This document shows, in pieces, positions 1 through 11,828 of a stretch of 38,934 bases of DNA; within the stretch, counting starts at the first letter, position 1; each line of letters opens with the position of its first letter. Where the stretch lies: positions 1 to 38,934 of the forward strand of contig DSBL01000077.1 of assembly GCA_011049455.1 (NCBI GenBank), written 5' to 3'. The notes beneath the pieces were generated by a model. That model had not been told where the DNA came from and did not search any database. It saw only the letters and a list, made by a program, of their open reading frames with translations. The stretch is from Desulfonatronum sp. (GTDB lineage Bacteria > Desulfobacterota > Desulfovibrionia > Desulfovibrionales > Desulfonatronaceae). A program made the translations under genes and the position numbers.

Positions 1-233
1 ATCAGGATCGCACCGAAAACGATGATCAGGATGCCCACGGCCGTGATGATGCCTTCAATGGACAGGGCCGCGACATACCCGACGGGCAGACTCCAGACCG
101 TGATCCCGGCCACGGCCGTGGCCAGCCAAGCCAGCGGCATGGCTCTGGTGGCTGGCCAGCGCAGGCCTGCCATGAGCACCAAGGCGAGAACAATGGGAAG
201 CGCGGAAACGAGCGCCAGGGCTCCGAGAGACAT
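1..233 (-). CDS. lctP: L-lactate permease, N-terminal part (runs off the window)
   Basis: This is the first 77 codons of an inner-membrane L-lactate permease (LctP/LldP family), which takes up lactate with protons. The reading frame starts at the ATG at 233, after an AAGGGG-type ribosome site, and runs off the left edge. The peptide begins MSLGALALVSALPIVLA and continues with GLRWPATRAMPLAW and VGYVAALSIEG, which match the start of this family: a first membrane helix, a short Arg-rich loop, then further hydrophobic helices. An upstream in-frame stop rules out a longer start. It lies directly downstream of por on the same strand, the order known from the Desulfovibrio lactate/pyruvate oxidation region, so lactate uptake and pyruvate oxidation are probably co-expressed. 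A TATAAT on the minus strand (370-365) in the gap could be an internal promoter, but no good -35 box accompanies it. The family call is from memory of the family sequence; the rest of the gene is not visible. Confidence 0.8.
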   Translation of the reverse strand, partial: MSLGALALVSALPIVLALVLMAGLRWPATRAMPLAWLATAVAGITVWSLPVGYVAALSIEGIITAVGILIIVFGAIL

Positions 234-381
234 GGACAGCCCCTTGTGGAGAAGTCAGGTTATGAACGTTTCGAAGGGAAATACCCGTTTGGTTATCCGT
301 TTCGTCCCATCATAGTCCTGCCCTACCGGTTGAACAGAAGCGTCTTTACCGCGGTTATCCCCACATTATAAACATCACCAA

Positions 382-413
382 GGGCAGCGCCGGCCCGGCG
401 GCCGGTGCTGCCC
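382..413 (-). terminator. GC-rich hairpin between por and lctP
   Basis: GGGCAGC (382-388) pairs with GCTGCCC (407-413), and a second, inner stem of about five pairs surrounds a short loop. It lies 14 bases past the por stop codon. On the minus strand the stem is followed by TTGGTGATGTTT rather than a clean U-tract, so it may be a partial terminator or an RNA-stability element that sets the por:lctP ratio. Confidence 0.4.
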
Positions 414-426
414 GGACTCTCAAACT

Positions 427-4402
<3,976 letters not shown>

Positions 4403-5920
4403 ATGACTCCTAAACCGCGAACACATTCCGTCAACGTCCTTTTGCTCTATCCCGAGATTCCGGATACATTCTGGAGTTTCAAACACGCTTTGAAATTCGT
4501 GCGTAAAAAGGTCTCCTCGCCCCCGTTGGGATTGTTGACCATTGCGGCCATGCTTCCAAAGCATTGGAATTTGCGTCTGGCGGATTTGAATATCCGGGGA
4601 TTGTCCAGGTACGATCTGACCTGGGCGGAGTATGTTCTGATCAGCGCCATGACCGTGCAGCGGAAATCATCCCGAGAGGCGATCAAGAGGTGCAAGGAGG
4701 CCGGCTTGACCGTGGTCGCCGGCGGTCCGCTGTTCACGGTGGAGCATGAGCATTTTCCCGAGGTTGATCATTTTGTGCTCAACGAGGCCGAACTGACCCT
4801 GCCTGAATTTTTGAAGGACTTGGCCAAGGGGAGAGCCAAACGAATTTATTCCTCGGATACGTACGCCGACATCGAAAAGGCGCCTGCTCCTCGCTGGGAT
4901 CTGCTGGAAATGAAGCAGTACGCGAGCATGAGCGTCCAGTACTCCCGGGGATGCCCGTTTAATTGCGAGTTTTGCAATATCACGGCATTGTTGGGCCGTA
5001 CGCCGCGCAACAAAAGCGCCCCTCAGATGATTGCCGAACTGGACAGTCTGTACAATCAGGGTTGGCGGGGCGGAGTCTTCTTTGTTGACGACAACCTGAT
5101 CGGAAACAAGCGCCGGCTGAAAACCGAACTGCTGCCCGCCTTGATCAGCTGGAGAAAAAACAAAAAGGGCGTCCCCTTCGGTACCGAGGCATCCATCAAC
5201 CTGGCCGACGACGAAGAACTCTTGAGCATGATGGTTCAGGCCGGCTTTGATACCGTGTTCATCGGGATTGAAACGCCCAACGAAGCCAGTTTGGCCGAAT
5301 GCGGCAAAGGGCAAAACATCCGCCGCGATCTGATTCGAGACGTGAAACGCATTCAGCGCTTCGGGATCCAGGTCCAGGGAGGATTCATCGTTGGTTTTGA
5401 CCATGACGAGCCAGCCATATTCACTCGCCTTGTGGATTTCATCCAAAAAAGCGGCATCGCCACAGCCATGGTCGGTCTTTTGCAGGCCCCTCCCGGCACC
5501 AGGCTTTACAACAGGCTCAAGCATGCCGGACGGCTGCAGGAAGGAATTTCCGGCGACAATGTGGATGGAACCACGAACATCCTGCCGGTCATGAATATGG
5601 AATTGCTGTGTAACGGGTACAAGGAGATCCTGAAGAACATCTATGCGCCCAAGGCCTATTACAAACGGGTGATGACCTTTCTGCGGGAGTACAACCTGCC
5701 GAGCAACAAACATCCATGGCGTATCCGGCGCATTTCCGAAAGCCTGATGGCCCTGTCCCGATCCATGATCAGCCTGGGCATCCTGGGACGGGAACGGTTC
5801 CACTACTGGAAACTCTTTTTCTGGACCTTGTTTCGCCGGCCAAAAGCCCTGCCCTTGGCCGTGACCCTGGCCATCTACGGCTATCACTTTCGGCGGGTGT
5901 GTGAATTGCGAGTCTTGTAG
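4403..5920 (+). CDS. B12-binding radical SAM protein (DUF4070-type, HpnP-like family)
   Basis: A 505-residue protein with an N-terminal cobalamin-binding-like Rossmann domain (about 10-140) and a radical SAM domain. YSRGCPFNCEFCNITA carries the CxxxCxxC cluster ligands C184, C188 and C191. The blocks FFVDDNLIGNKRR, TEASINLADDEELL and GIETPNEASL, and the C-terminal extension after about residue 410, match the family that includes hopanoid C-2 methylase HpnP and many uncharacterised class-B-type methyltransferases. The usual DxHxxG lower-ligand motif is not present; the equivalent stretch reads DLNIRG, so any cobalamin would bind without the histidine. The start has a strong AAGGAGG. No hopanoid or bacteriochlorophyll genes are nearby, so the substrate cannot be named; hopanoid methylation is only one possibility. 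The gene stands alone on the plus strand, divergent from por. Confidence 0.85.
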   Translation: MTPKPRTHSVNVLLLYPEIPDTFWSFKHALKFVRKKVSSPPLGLLTIAAMLPKHWNLRLADLNIRGLSRYDLTWAEYVLISAMTVQRKSSREAIKRCKEAGLTVVAGGPLFTVEHEHFPEVDHFVLNEAELTLPEFLKDLAKGRAKRIYSSDTYADIEKAPAPRWDLLEMKQYASMSVQYSRGCPFNCEFCNITALLGRTPRNKSAPQMIAELDSLYNQGWRGGVFFVDDNLIGNKRRLKTELLPALISWRKNKKGVPFGTEASINLADDEELLSMMVQAGFDTVFIGIETPNEASLAECGKGQNIRRDLIRDVKRIQRFGIQVQGGFIVGFDHDEPAIFTRLVDFIQKSGIATAMVGLLQAPPGTRLYNRLKHAGRLQEGISGDNVDGTTNILPVMNMELLCNGYKEILKNIYAPKAYYKRVMTFLREYNLPSNKHPWRIRRISESLMALSRSMISLGILGRERFHYWKLFFWTLFRRPKALPLAVTLAIYGYHFRRVCELRVL

Positions 5921-6146
5921 CAGCAAAGACATCAGCCAGCGCAATACCATGGCCCAGGGCACCCGCTTTTGCGGACTGGAACTGGCGGCCTGTCGTCTTC
6001 GGATCTTCAAGGCCATGGGGTTGGGGCTGCTTTTGCCCAGCGCGAATCCTGCCTGCACTGCTTCAAGGATCTGGTGGGGCCCGCCCCTGGCCCCATTGCA
6101 GGGCCGGCGGCCAACAGGACCGATATGCCTGCCAGGGAGGCCATAG
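5901..6146 (+). pseudogene. Possible small Cys-rich (two CxxC) reading frame, apparently frameshifted
   Basis: A GTG at 5901 lies inside the 3' end of the radical SAM gene in another frame and opens an 81-codon frame beginning MNCESCSSKD, with MAQGTRFCGLELAACRLR following. Its third codon positions are G/C-rich, as in real genes here, up to about position 6050. From about 6050 a different forward frame looks better and supplies a second CxxC (ESCLHCFKDLVGP) before reading on toward 6190. One product joined by a frameshift near 6050 would be a small protein with two CxxC pairs, perhaps a zinc ribbon. It could be a decayed gene, a sequencing error, or chance. I do not recognise a family. Confidence 0.35.
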
Positions 6147-6173
6147 GCCGGTTTTTCTCAGGCAGGGAAGGAC

Positions 6174-6190
6174 ACTGGAAAAATTCCAGT
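6174..6190 (-). terminator. Hairpin after the amidohydrolase gene
   Basis: ACTGGAA (6174-6180) and TTCCAGT (6184-6190) form a perfect 7-bp stem with a 3-base loop, four bases past the amidohydrolase stop codon. The run of T in the loop is not followed by a U-tract, so termination strength is uncertain. It sits between two convergent genes. Confidence 0.35.
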
Positions 6191-6194
6191 AAAG

Positions 6195-7820
6195 TCATGC
6201 TTGGTGCACGATCCGTCCGTCGAAGACGGTCATGGAGACTTGAGTGTCAGCGATGCTTGAGGGATCGACGTTAAAAATGTCCTGGTCCAGGACGATCATG
6301 TCCGCGAATTTTCCAGGGGTGACGCTGCCGTGGAGGTGGCCCAGGCCGTAGGCCCGTGCGGGGGAAATGGTGTACGCGGCCAAGGCTTCGTCCAGGCTGA
6401 TCTTCTGTTCGGGATGCCAGCCGCCCCAGGGAGTCCCGTCCATTCTGGCCCTGGTCACCGCGGCCTGGATGCCCGCCAATGGAGTGGGATCGCAGACCGG
6501 GCAATCCGAGCTGAACAGCAGGGGCACCCCGGCATCGAGGATCGAGCGGAAAGCATAGGCATGGCGGCCCACCGCACCGGCGCACTGATCGATCATGTTG
6601 ATGTCCAGGATCATGTTCGGCGGCTGGGCCGTGACCGGCATGTTCAGGCCGGCCAAACGGCGGATGTCCTCCTGGCGGATCACCTGGACGTGTTCAATGC
6701 GGTGCTCCAGGGCCAGGGGCGGCGCGTCTGGCAAACGCTGCTCTTGCAGTTTCTGAAACAGGGTGATCAGCTCCCGGTTGGTCCGGTCGCCGATGGCATG
6801 GACCATCACGGACAGGCCGGCCTCTTCGGCGGCTTGGGCTTCCCGGAGCATTTCGTCCGGGGACAGCACGCACAGGCCGGTGGTCTTGGTGTCCAGGTAG
6901 GGTTCGAGCATCCAGGCCGTGCGAGCGCCCATGCCGCCGTCCATGAAGTATTTCAGGTGTCCCAGACGGAGGTATTCGTCGCCTAAGCCCGTGCGCAGGC
7001 CGATTTCCGCGGCCGCGGCCCGGTTTTCTCCGGGCAGGCTGGTCCAGCAACGCAGAAGCAAGCTTCGTTCCTGACGCAGAGCCTGCCAGGCCCGGAAGGT
7101 CAGGGCGGACTCGGAGATGTTTCCGGCCAGGCGCACGTCGTGAATTCCGGTCAGGCCCAGGGCGTGCAGTCCTGCCTGGGCCTCGTGCATGACCTGCAGG
7201 ACCCGGACAAAGGAGGGTTCCGGGATGGAGCTTTTCACGCAGTTTACGGCCTCCTCGCGGAGCACGCCGGTCAGTTCTCCCCGGGGATCCAGCTCGATCA
7301 GTCCGTTGGAGTTTTTCGCCGTGTCCGGTCCGACGCAAGCCAGTTCCAATGCTCGGGAATTGGCCACGGCCAAGTGCAGGTCGCAGCGCCAGATGAGCAC
7401 GGGGCGGTCCGGGCAGGCTTGGTCCAGATCCTGGCGCAGGGGCAGACGGTTTTCCGGCCAATCGGATTCGTTGAAGCCCTGGCCTTGGATCCAGCCGTCC
7501 GGGGTCTCGGTCTGGTTTTGGGCTCGGAGCAGAAAGAGGCAGTGGTCCAGGCTCTGGGCCATGTTCAGCGGCACGCCCCGGCGGCCCATGGCCCATTGGT
7601 AGTAGTGGAAGTGGGAGTCCCAGAAACCGGGCAGAACAAGCCGGCCTCCCAGGTCGATGCGCCGGGTGTGCGGCCCGCCGGACAGAGGTGACCTGACCTC
7701 GGGGGAGACGTCGAGGACGGTCCTGCCCCGGACTGCCACGGAAGCGGCCCAGGGCATGTCCGGATCCATGGTGCGGATCCGCGCGTTATCCAGGATCAGT
7801 TCAGGCAGCGGCACGGGCAA
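6195..7820 (-). CDS. Amidohydrolase of the YtcJ/Amidohydro_3 type
   Basis: A 541-residue metal-dependent hydrolase with a TIM barrel. The metal ligands can be placed: DSHFH gives H70 and H72, [10 protein letters not shown] gives the likely carboxylated lysine K290, VMVHAIGD gives H341, EHRIEHVQ gives H377 and FSSDCPV gives D439. Small beta-sandwich segments occur at both ends, and there is no signal peptide, so it is probably cytoplasmic. Relatives hydrolyse N-acyl or N-formyl compounds, but few have known substrates. The start is a TTG directly after the TAA of the racemase gene (a GTG two codons in is the alternative), which implies translational coupling. It is the last gene of the solute-transport run; that context suggests it deacylates or opens a ring of an imported amino-acid derivative, which is inference. 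Confidence 0.85.
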   Translation of the reverse strand: MPVPLPELILDNARIRTMDPDMPWAASVAVRGRTVLDVSPEVRSPLSGGPHTRRIDLGGRLVLPGFWDSHFHYYQWAMGRRGVPLNMAQSLDHCLFLLRAQNQTETPDGWIQGQGFNESDWPENRLPLRQDLDQACPDRPVLIWRCDLHLAVANSRALELACVGPDTAKNSNGLIELDPRGELTGVLREEAVNCVKSSIPEPSFVRVLQVMHEAQAGLHALGLTGIHDVRLAGNISESALTFRAWQALRQERSLLLRCWTSLPGENRAAAAEIGLRTGLGDEYLRLGHLKYFMDGGMGARTAWMLEPYLDTKTTGLCVLSPDEMLREAQAAEEAGLSVMVHAIGDRTNRELITLFQKLQEQRLPDAPPLALEHRIEHVQVIRQEDIRRLAGLNMPVTAQPPNMILDINMIDQCAGAVGRHAYAFRSILDAGVPLLFSSDCPVCDPTPLAGIQAAVTRARMDGTPWGGWHPEQKISLDEALAAYTISPARAYGLGHLHGSVTPGKFADMIVLDQDIFNVDPSSIADTQVSMTVFDGRIVHQA

Positions 7821-8873
7821 TTAGAGCAAAAAGCCTTGGGGAAAAGGATCGTGTTCGTCCAGGACGAATTCATGGCGCCCGGTGATCTGGGCGCTGCCGG
7901 AGATGCGCACGGCGACCGCGGGAAAATTGCCCACCGTGAGGGTCTGCTGGATGCCGGCCGTGAAGGCCGTGCCCAGGGGCCCGGTATTGACGTATTCCTG
8001 ACCGGGGAACAGGCAGCCTCGGTGAGAGAGCAGGGCCAGCTTGGCCGCGGTGCCGGTGCCGCAGGGCGAGCGGTCCAGGTGGCTTTCCCCGTAGACAACC
8101 AGGCCGCTGCCTTCGCACCCGCCCGAATGACGGTAGAATTCAACGACATCCACGCTGGTCGCATCAAGGTGTTGCGGATGGGCAACATGCACCTGTTCGT
8201 TGGCCAGGTCAATAATACGCATGCCCAGGTCGACCAGTGCGCGGTGGGTCAATTCAACGGACTGCAACGCGGACTGGTCCAAGTCGACCAAGGCGAAAAA
8301 ACCCCCGGCATAGACGAGATCGATGCGGATGCGCTCCAGCTGGCCGGGCACGTTGATGCCGACGTCGGTTTTAAATGCAAAGCAGGGCACCGTGGTCAAG
8401 GAAATCGAAATAACGCGACGATCCCGGACCCGGGCGACCACTGGCAGGCAGCCTGCGGGCGCGTCCACGAGCAGGTCCAGATCGTATTCGTCCTCTTCTG
8501 AAGCCTGAGGAAGTTGCAGAGCCCCGGTTTCCAAAAAGGCGGTCGCCGCGCCGATGGTGGCATGGCCGCAGAGGTGGGGATAACGGCGGGCGTCCATGTA
8601 GATCAGTCCGAAAGCGGCTCCCGGAGTAACGGGTTCGGTGACCGCCGCGGCCACCATGTCCCGGTGGCCGCGCGGTTCCCTGGTCAGGAGCAGCCGGATA
8701 TGATCAAGACGGTTCTGGAAAAAGGCGCGCTTTTGGGCCATGGTCGCGCCAGGAATCGAACCGGTTCCGCCGATGATCAGCCGGGTTGGTTCGCCCGCGG
8801 TATGCGAGTCAATGGTGGTGATGCGTTGGGGGTAGAGGGCCTGGAAGGACCGGCACGTGAAGGGATTGTTCAT
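7821..8873 (-). CDS. Proline racemase / 4-hydroxyproline epimerase family protein
   Basis: A 350-residue cytoplasmic enzyme of the proline racemase superfamily, which inverts the alpha-carbon of proline or hydroxyproline without a cofactor. Both catalytic cysteines are present: C102 in HLCGHATIG and C271 in RSPCGTGTAAK. This argues for a racemase or epimerase rather than trans-3-hydroxyproline dehydratase, where one cysteine is replaced. The N-terminal DSHTAGEPTR and the GGCEGSGLVV block are also family hallmarks. The ATG lies one base after the stop of the upstream ABC ATPase gene and the amidohydrolase follows directly, so the three are probably one translationally coupled unit. No D-amino-acid dehydrogenase, proline reductase or hydroxyproline catabolic gene is visible nearby, so the substrate (proline, hydroxyproline, or another imino acid) is open. 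Confidence 0.85.
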   Translation of the reverse strand: MNNPFTCRSFQALYPQRITTIDSHTAGEPTRLIIGGTGSIPGATMAQKRAFFQNRLDHIRLLLTREPRGHRDMVAAAVTEPVTPGAAFGLIYMDARRYPHLCGHATIGAATAFLETGALQLPQASEEDEYDLDLLVDAPAGCLPVVARVRDRRVISISLTTVPCFAFKTDVGINVPGQLERIRIDLVYAGGFFALVDLDQSALQSVELTHRALVDLGMRIIDLANEQVHVAHPQHLDATSVDVVEFYRHSGGCEGSGLVVYGESHLDRSPCGTGTAAKLALLSHRGCLFPGQEYVNTGPLGTAFTAGIQQTLTVGNFPAVAVRISGSAQITGRHEFVLDEHDPFPQGFLL

Positions 8874-8874
8874 C

Positions 8875-9975
8875 CTATTGCGCCGGCAGGAGGCCGCAGT
8901 GTTTCGGCGGCACGTGCACGTCCACGGCGCAGCCGATCTTCAACAGCCGCTGGTCCACGAGGTTGATCACGTGCATTTCCAGGCCGTTGTCCAGATGGAC
9001 GAAGTAAATGACTTCCCCGCCCATGTAGCTGCGGTCCTTGATCAGTCCGGTGAAGCGGTTTTCCGTTCCGCCGCCGTTGATTTCACCCTTGGGCGCAACG
9101 CTCGGTTTCTGGGCCCGGATGACCAGCTCGACGCGACTGTTCTCGGCCCAGTCCTTGGGATGGGCCACCTGAAAGACAGCACCGTCATCCAGTTTGATGC
9201 GGTACAGACCGTTTTCCTGGTCGATCACGGTGCCGGGAAAGAAATTGGACGTGCCCAGAAAGTCGGCCACGAAACGGTTCACCGGGAAGTTGTAGACCTC
9301 CTCGGGCGGCCCCTCCTGCTGCAACAAGCCGTCCTGCAAGACCACGATCCGGTCGGACATGCTCAAGGCCTCGCGCTGGTCGTGGGTCACGAAGATGGTG
9401 GTCACGCCCAGCATCTGCTGCAGGTTGTCGATCTCCCGGCGCATCTCCTCGCGCAGGTTCTCGTCCAGAGCCGACAGCGGCTCGTCCATGAGCAGCACGT
9501 CCGGTTCGATGACAATGGCCCGGGCCAAGGCGATGCGCTGCTGCTGGCCCCCGGAAAGCTGGGCCGGATAGCGTTTCTCCACGCCCGGCAAACGGACCAT
9601 TTCCAGGGCCGTCTTCACCTTTTCCTGGATTTCAGTCTTGGGCATGTTGCGGTACTTCAGGCCGAAGGCCACGTTGTCGAAAATGGTTTTGTGCGGGAAC
9701 AGGGCGTAGTTTTGAAAGATCATGCCCAGGTTGCGCTTGTGGATGGGCACGTCGTTGACCCGTTTGCCCTTGATCAGGATGTCCCCGCCGCTGGGGTGCT
9801 CCAGGCCGGCGATCATTCTGAGAATGGTTGTCTTGCCGCACCCGGAAGGGCCGAGCAATGTCACCAGCGTGCCCTGTTCGATGTCCAGGTCAATGGGTTT
9901 TACGGCGCGGATCTTGCCAAAATTTTTGTATAGGCCCCTGAGCTGAACGGCAAAGCCGTTGGCAGTGGAATGCAC
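8875..9975 (-). CDS. potA: Pot-type ABC transporter ATP-binding protein
   Basis: A 366-residue ATPase of the spermidine/putrescine (Pot) importer class. Visible motifs are Walker A GPSGCGKTT, signature LSGGQQQR, Walker B VLLMDEP and the H-loop FVTHDQREA. A C-terminal TOBE-like domain (about 280-360) is typical of this class. It starts at a GTG at 9975 with a GGGAG ribosome site about ten bases upstream. Its partner permeases and binding protein are probably the potB/potC/potD-like genes at 13785-16801, from which it is separated by a complete OpuC cassette. That cassette has its own ATPase, so this one is otherwise unpaired. The leader resembles that of opuCC, and an inverted repeat lies just upstream. 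The solute is unknown; the symbol marks the family only. Confidence 0.88.
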   Translation of the reverse strand: MHSTANGFAVQLRGLYKNFGKIRAVKPIDLDIEQGTLVTLLGPSGCGKTTILRMIAGLEHPSGGDILIKGKRVNDVPIHKRNLGMIFQNYALFPHKTIFDNVAFGLKYRNMPKTEIQEKVKTALEMVRLPGVEKRYPAQLSGGQQQRIALARAIVIEPDVLLMDEPLSALDENLREEMRREIDNLQQMLGVTTIFVTHDQREALSMSDRIVVLQDGLLQQEGPPEEVYNFPVNRFVADFLGTSNFFPGTVIDQENGLYRIKLDDGAVFQVAHPKDWAENSRVELVIRAQKPSVAPKGEINGGGTENRFTGLIKDRSYMGGEVIYFVHLDNGLEMHVINLVDQRLLKIGCAVDVHVPPKHCGLLPAQ

Positions 9976-10006
9976 GGCGAGAAACTCCCTTTGTTGCAGG
10001 TTTACG

Positions 10007-10126
10007 ATCCATTGTCCCGCACGGGTTTTTCATCAGGCGAAGGAATGGCTCCGCTTTCCCGGGAGGAATACGTCAAGGTCGCACCTTTTTTTGCGGGGGG
10101 CCATCCCTTCGCCTGTGACAATGGAT
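10007..10126. repeat. Imperfect inverted repeat between opuCC and the Pot-type ATPase gene
   Basis: ATCCATTGTC at 10007-10016 is matched exactly in inverse at 10117-10126. Inside it, CAGGCGAAGGAATGGC (10034-10049) is matched in inverse at 10100-10115 with one mismatch. A 17-base insert separates the two blocks on the left arm against one base on the right. The right arm ends two bases before the opuCC stop codon. It could be a small mobile-element remnant or an RNA structure that ends or processes the opuC message. Confidence 0.6.
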
Positions 10127-10128
10127 TG

Positions 10129-11043
10129 TTAAAGTAATTTTTTGTCCTTCAGCCACTGTTTTGCAACACTGGTCACGTCTTTATGCTCCACGTCGACATC
10201 GGCGTTGAGACGTTGCATGGAATCAGTGTCCAGGTTCTCAGCCAAAGGCTTCAGGATTTCCCTGATTTCAGGGTGCTTGTCCAAGACCTCTTTTCTCACG
10301 ACCGGCGCCGGATTGTATACCGGAAAAAAGTTCTTGTCGTCATCAAGGTTGACCAGATCAAAGGCGGCAATGCGACCATCCGTGGCAAAGCCCATGGCGG
10401 AGGTGACCTGGTTGTTTCTCAAGGCCAGATAGGTCAGGCCCATATCCATCCTTTTGACGGCCCGGACCGGCATTTGGAATTCATAAAGCTCCATGAGCGC
10501 CCTGAATCCGTCAGGTCTTTCCCAGAATTCCGCCTCCAGGGCAAACGTGATGTCATCAGGTTTTTTTTCAACGTGTCGGCCAAAATCACTGATGCTTTTT
10601 ACGCCCAGTTGCTCAGAGTCTTCCTTGCGCATCATGATGGTATAGGTGTTGTTGAAGTCAACCGGATCCAGCCAGACAAGGCCTTTTTCGGCGTCGGCCT
10701 CCTTGACCCACTCATAGACCTTTACCGGGTCGGTCATGATTGCGATATCCTCTTGGTTGTAAAAAACCGTATACGCCGTGCCCGTGTATTCAAAATACAT
10801 ATCGATTTGTTTGTTTTCCAGGGATTGCCTGGCAATCGCCGTCCCCACGCCTGTTCGCAATTCAACGTCGAATCCATGCTTTTCCAGAAGCAATTTTGCC
10901 AGTTCGGGCAGAATATATTGCTCTGTGAAATTTTTTCCACCGATAGTAATTTTTTTGTCCTGGGCCAACAGGCTGTCCGGTACCAGCAGACATGCGCAAA
11001 CCAACGCTATTGCCACAACACAACATGAAACTTTTTTTTGCAT
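10129..11043 (-). CDS. opuCC: OpuC-type glycine betaine/choline-class substrate-binding protein
   Basis: A 304-residue exported solute-binding protein of the OpuAC family that delivers quaternary-ammonium solutes such as glycine betaine to the OpuC permeases. A Sec signal peptide covers about the first 28 residues, with a hydrophobic core and a cut near LLAQ; two cysteines in the core do not form a good lipobox. The mature protein starts with KITIGGKNFTEQYILPELA and has TGVGTAIARQSL and DMYFEYTGTAY, all typical of OpuCC/OsmX proteins. The ribosome site AAAGGAG precedes the ATG at 11043. It is the last of four opuC genes, in the order ATPase, permease, permease, binding protein, which differs from Bacillus opuC. 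The exact ligand cannot be read from sequence here. Confidence 0.9.
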   Translation of the reverse strand: MQKKVSCCVVAIALVCACLLVPDSLLAQDKKITIGGKNFTEQYILPELAKLLLEKHGFDVELRTGVGTAIARQSLENKQIDMYFEYTGTAYTVFYNQEDIAIMTDPVKVYEWVKEADAEKGLVWLDPVDFNNTYTIMMRKEDSEQLGVKSISDFGRHVEKKPDDITFALEAEFWERPDGFRALMELYEFQMPVRAVKRMDMGLTYLALRNNQVTSAMGFATDGRIAAFDLVNLDDDKNFFPVYNPAPVVRKEVLDKHPEIREILKPLAENLDTDSMQRLNADVDVEHKDVTSVAKQWLKDKKLL

Positions 11044-11089
11044 GAGAAACTCCTTTGTTTAAATTTTTACGAAAGAAAAATTCACGTCG

Positions 11090-11818
11090 TCAGTCAGCAA
11101 GTCTGATTCCTTTTGGAATGATGATCACCCCGATGAGTTCAATCAGATAGTCGCCGATCAGGGCCAGCAGGATCACCGGAAGGGCGCCGGCCAAAAGTTT
11201 GTCCGTTTGCATCAGATTGATCCCGGTGAAAATGAGATCGCCCAGGCCGCCTGCACCGATAAGGTAGCCAAGGGCGGCGGTGCCGATATTGATGACCAGA
11301 GCAACCCTGATGCCGGTCAAGATGACGTTCATGGCGTTGGGGAGTTCGATTTGAAACAGGATTTTTCGGGGGGTCATTCCAATGCCCTTTGCTGCGTCAA
11401 TGATGGCCGGAGATACGGAAAGGATGCCGGCCAGGGTGTTTCTGGCAATGGGCAGGGTTGAATAAATGAACAGGGCAAAAATCGCCGGTTTGGACCCTAT
11501 TCCCAGAAAACTCATGACAATGGCCAGAACAGCCAAGGAAGGGATGGTCTGCCCAAGCCCGATGACATACATGACAATCCCGGCGTATTTTTTGAATTTT
11601 TTTCTGGAAACAAATATGCCCGCGGCCAGGCCGGTTACAATGGCCATGCCCATGCTGATCAAAACAAGGTGCAGGTGTTGCCTGACAAGGAACAATACAT
11701 ATTCCTGCTCCCAGGGATCGGAATAATATTCTATCAGGCCGACCCGTTCAGCACCAATTCCCATGATGAAGAACAGGGCCAGGAGAAAAAAGCGATACCC
11801 TTTTGTTGTTGTACTCAT
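11090..11818 (-). CDS. opuCD: OpuC-type ABC permease (second)
   Basis: A 242-residue inner-membrane permease of the glycine betaine/carnitine/choline class, with about six membrane helices and a long hydrophobic N-terminal helix. The cytoplasmic loop that contacts the ATPase reads AAKGIGMTPRKILFQIELPNAM, with its usual Gly. The end, IGAGGLGDLIFTGI, is characteristic of the family. The ATG at 11818 has GAGGAT upstream, which overlaps the stop of the preceding permease gene, so translation is coupled. It is 25 residues longer than its partner at 11829-12479, and the two probably form a heterodimeric channel with OpuCA on the inside and OpuCC on the outside. The B/D naming is by order only. Confidence 0.87.
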   Translation of the reverse strand: MSTTTKGYRFFLLALFFIMGIGAERVGLIEYYSDPWEQEYVLFLVRQHLHLVLISMGMAIVTGLAAGIFVSRKKFKKYAGIVMYVIGLGQTIPSLAVLAIVMSFLGIGSKPAIFALFIYSTLPIARNTLAGILSVSPAIIDAAKGIGMTPRKILFQIELPNAMNVILTGIRVALVINIGTAALGYLIGAGGLGDLIFTGINLMQTDKLLAGALPVILLALIGDYLIELIGVIIIPKGIRLAD

Positions 11819-11828
11819 CGACAGATCC

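Noticed and set aside
4667-6058. 463-codon minus-strand frame
   Set aside because: Antisense to the radical SAM gene, which has clear motifs and a strong ribosome site.
10960-11043. Lipoprotein signal on OpuCC
   Set aside because: Cysteines in the signal core do not fit a lipobox well; a normal Sec cleavage near LLAQ is more likely.
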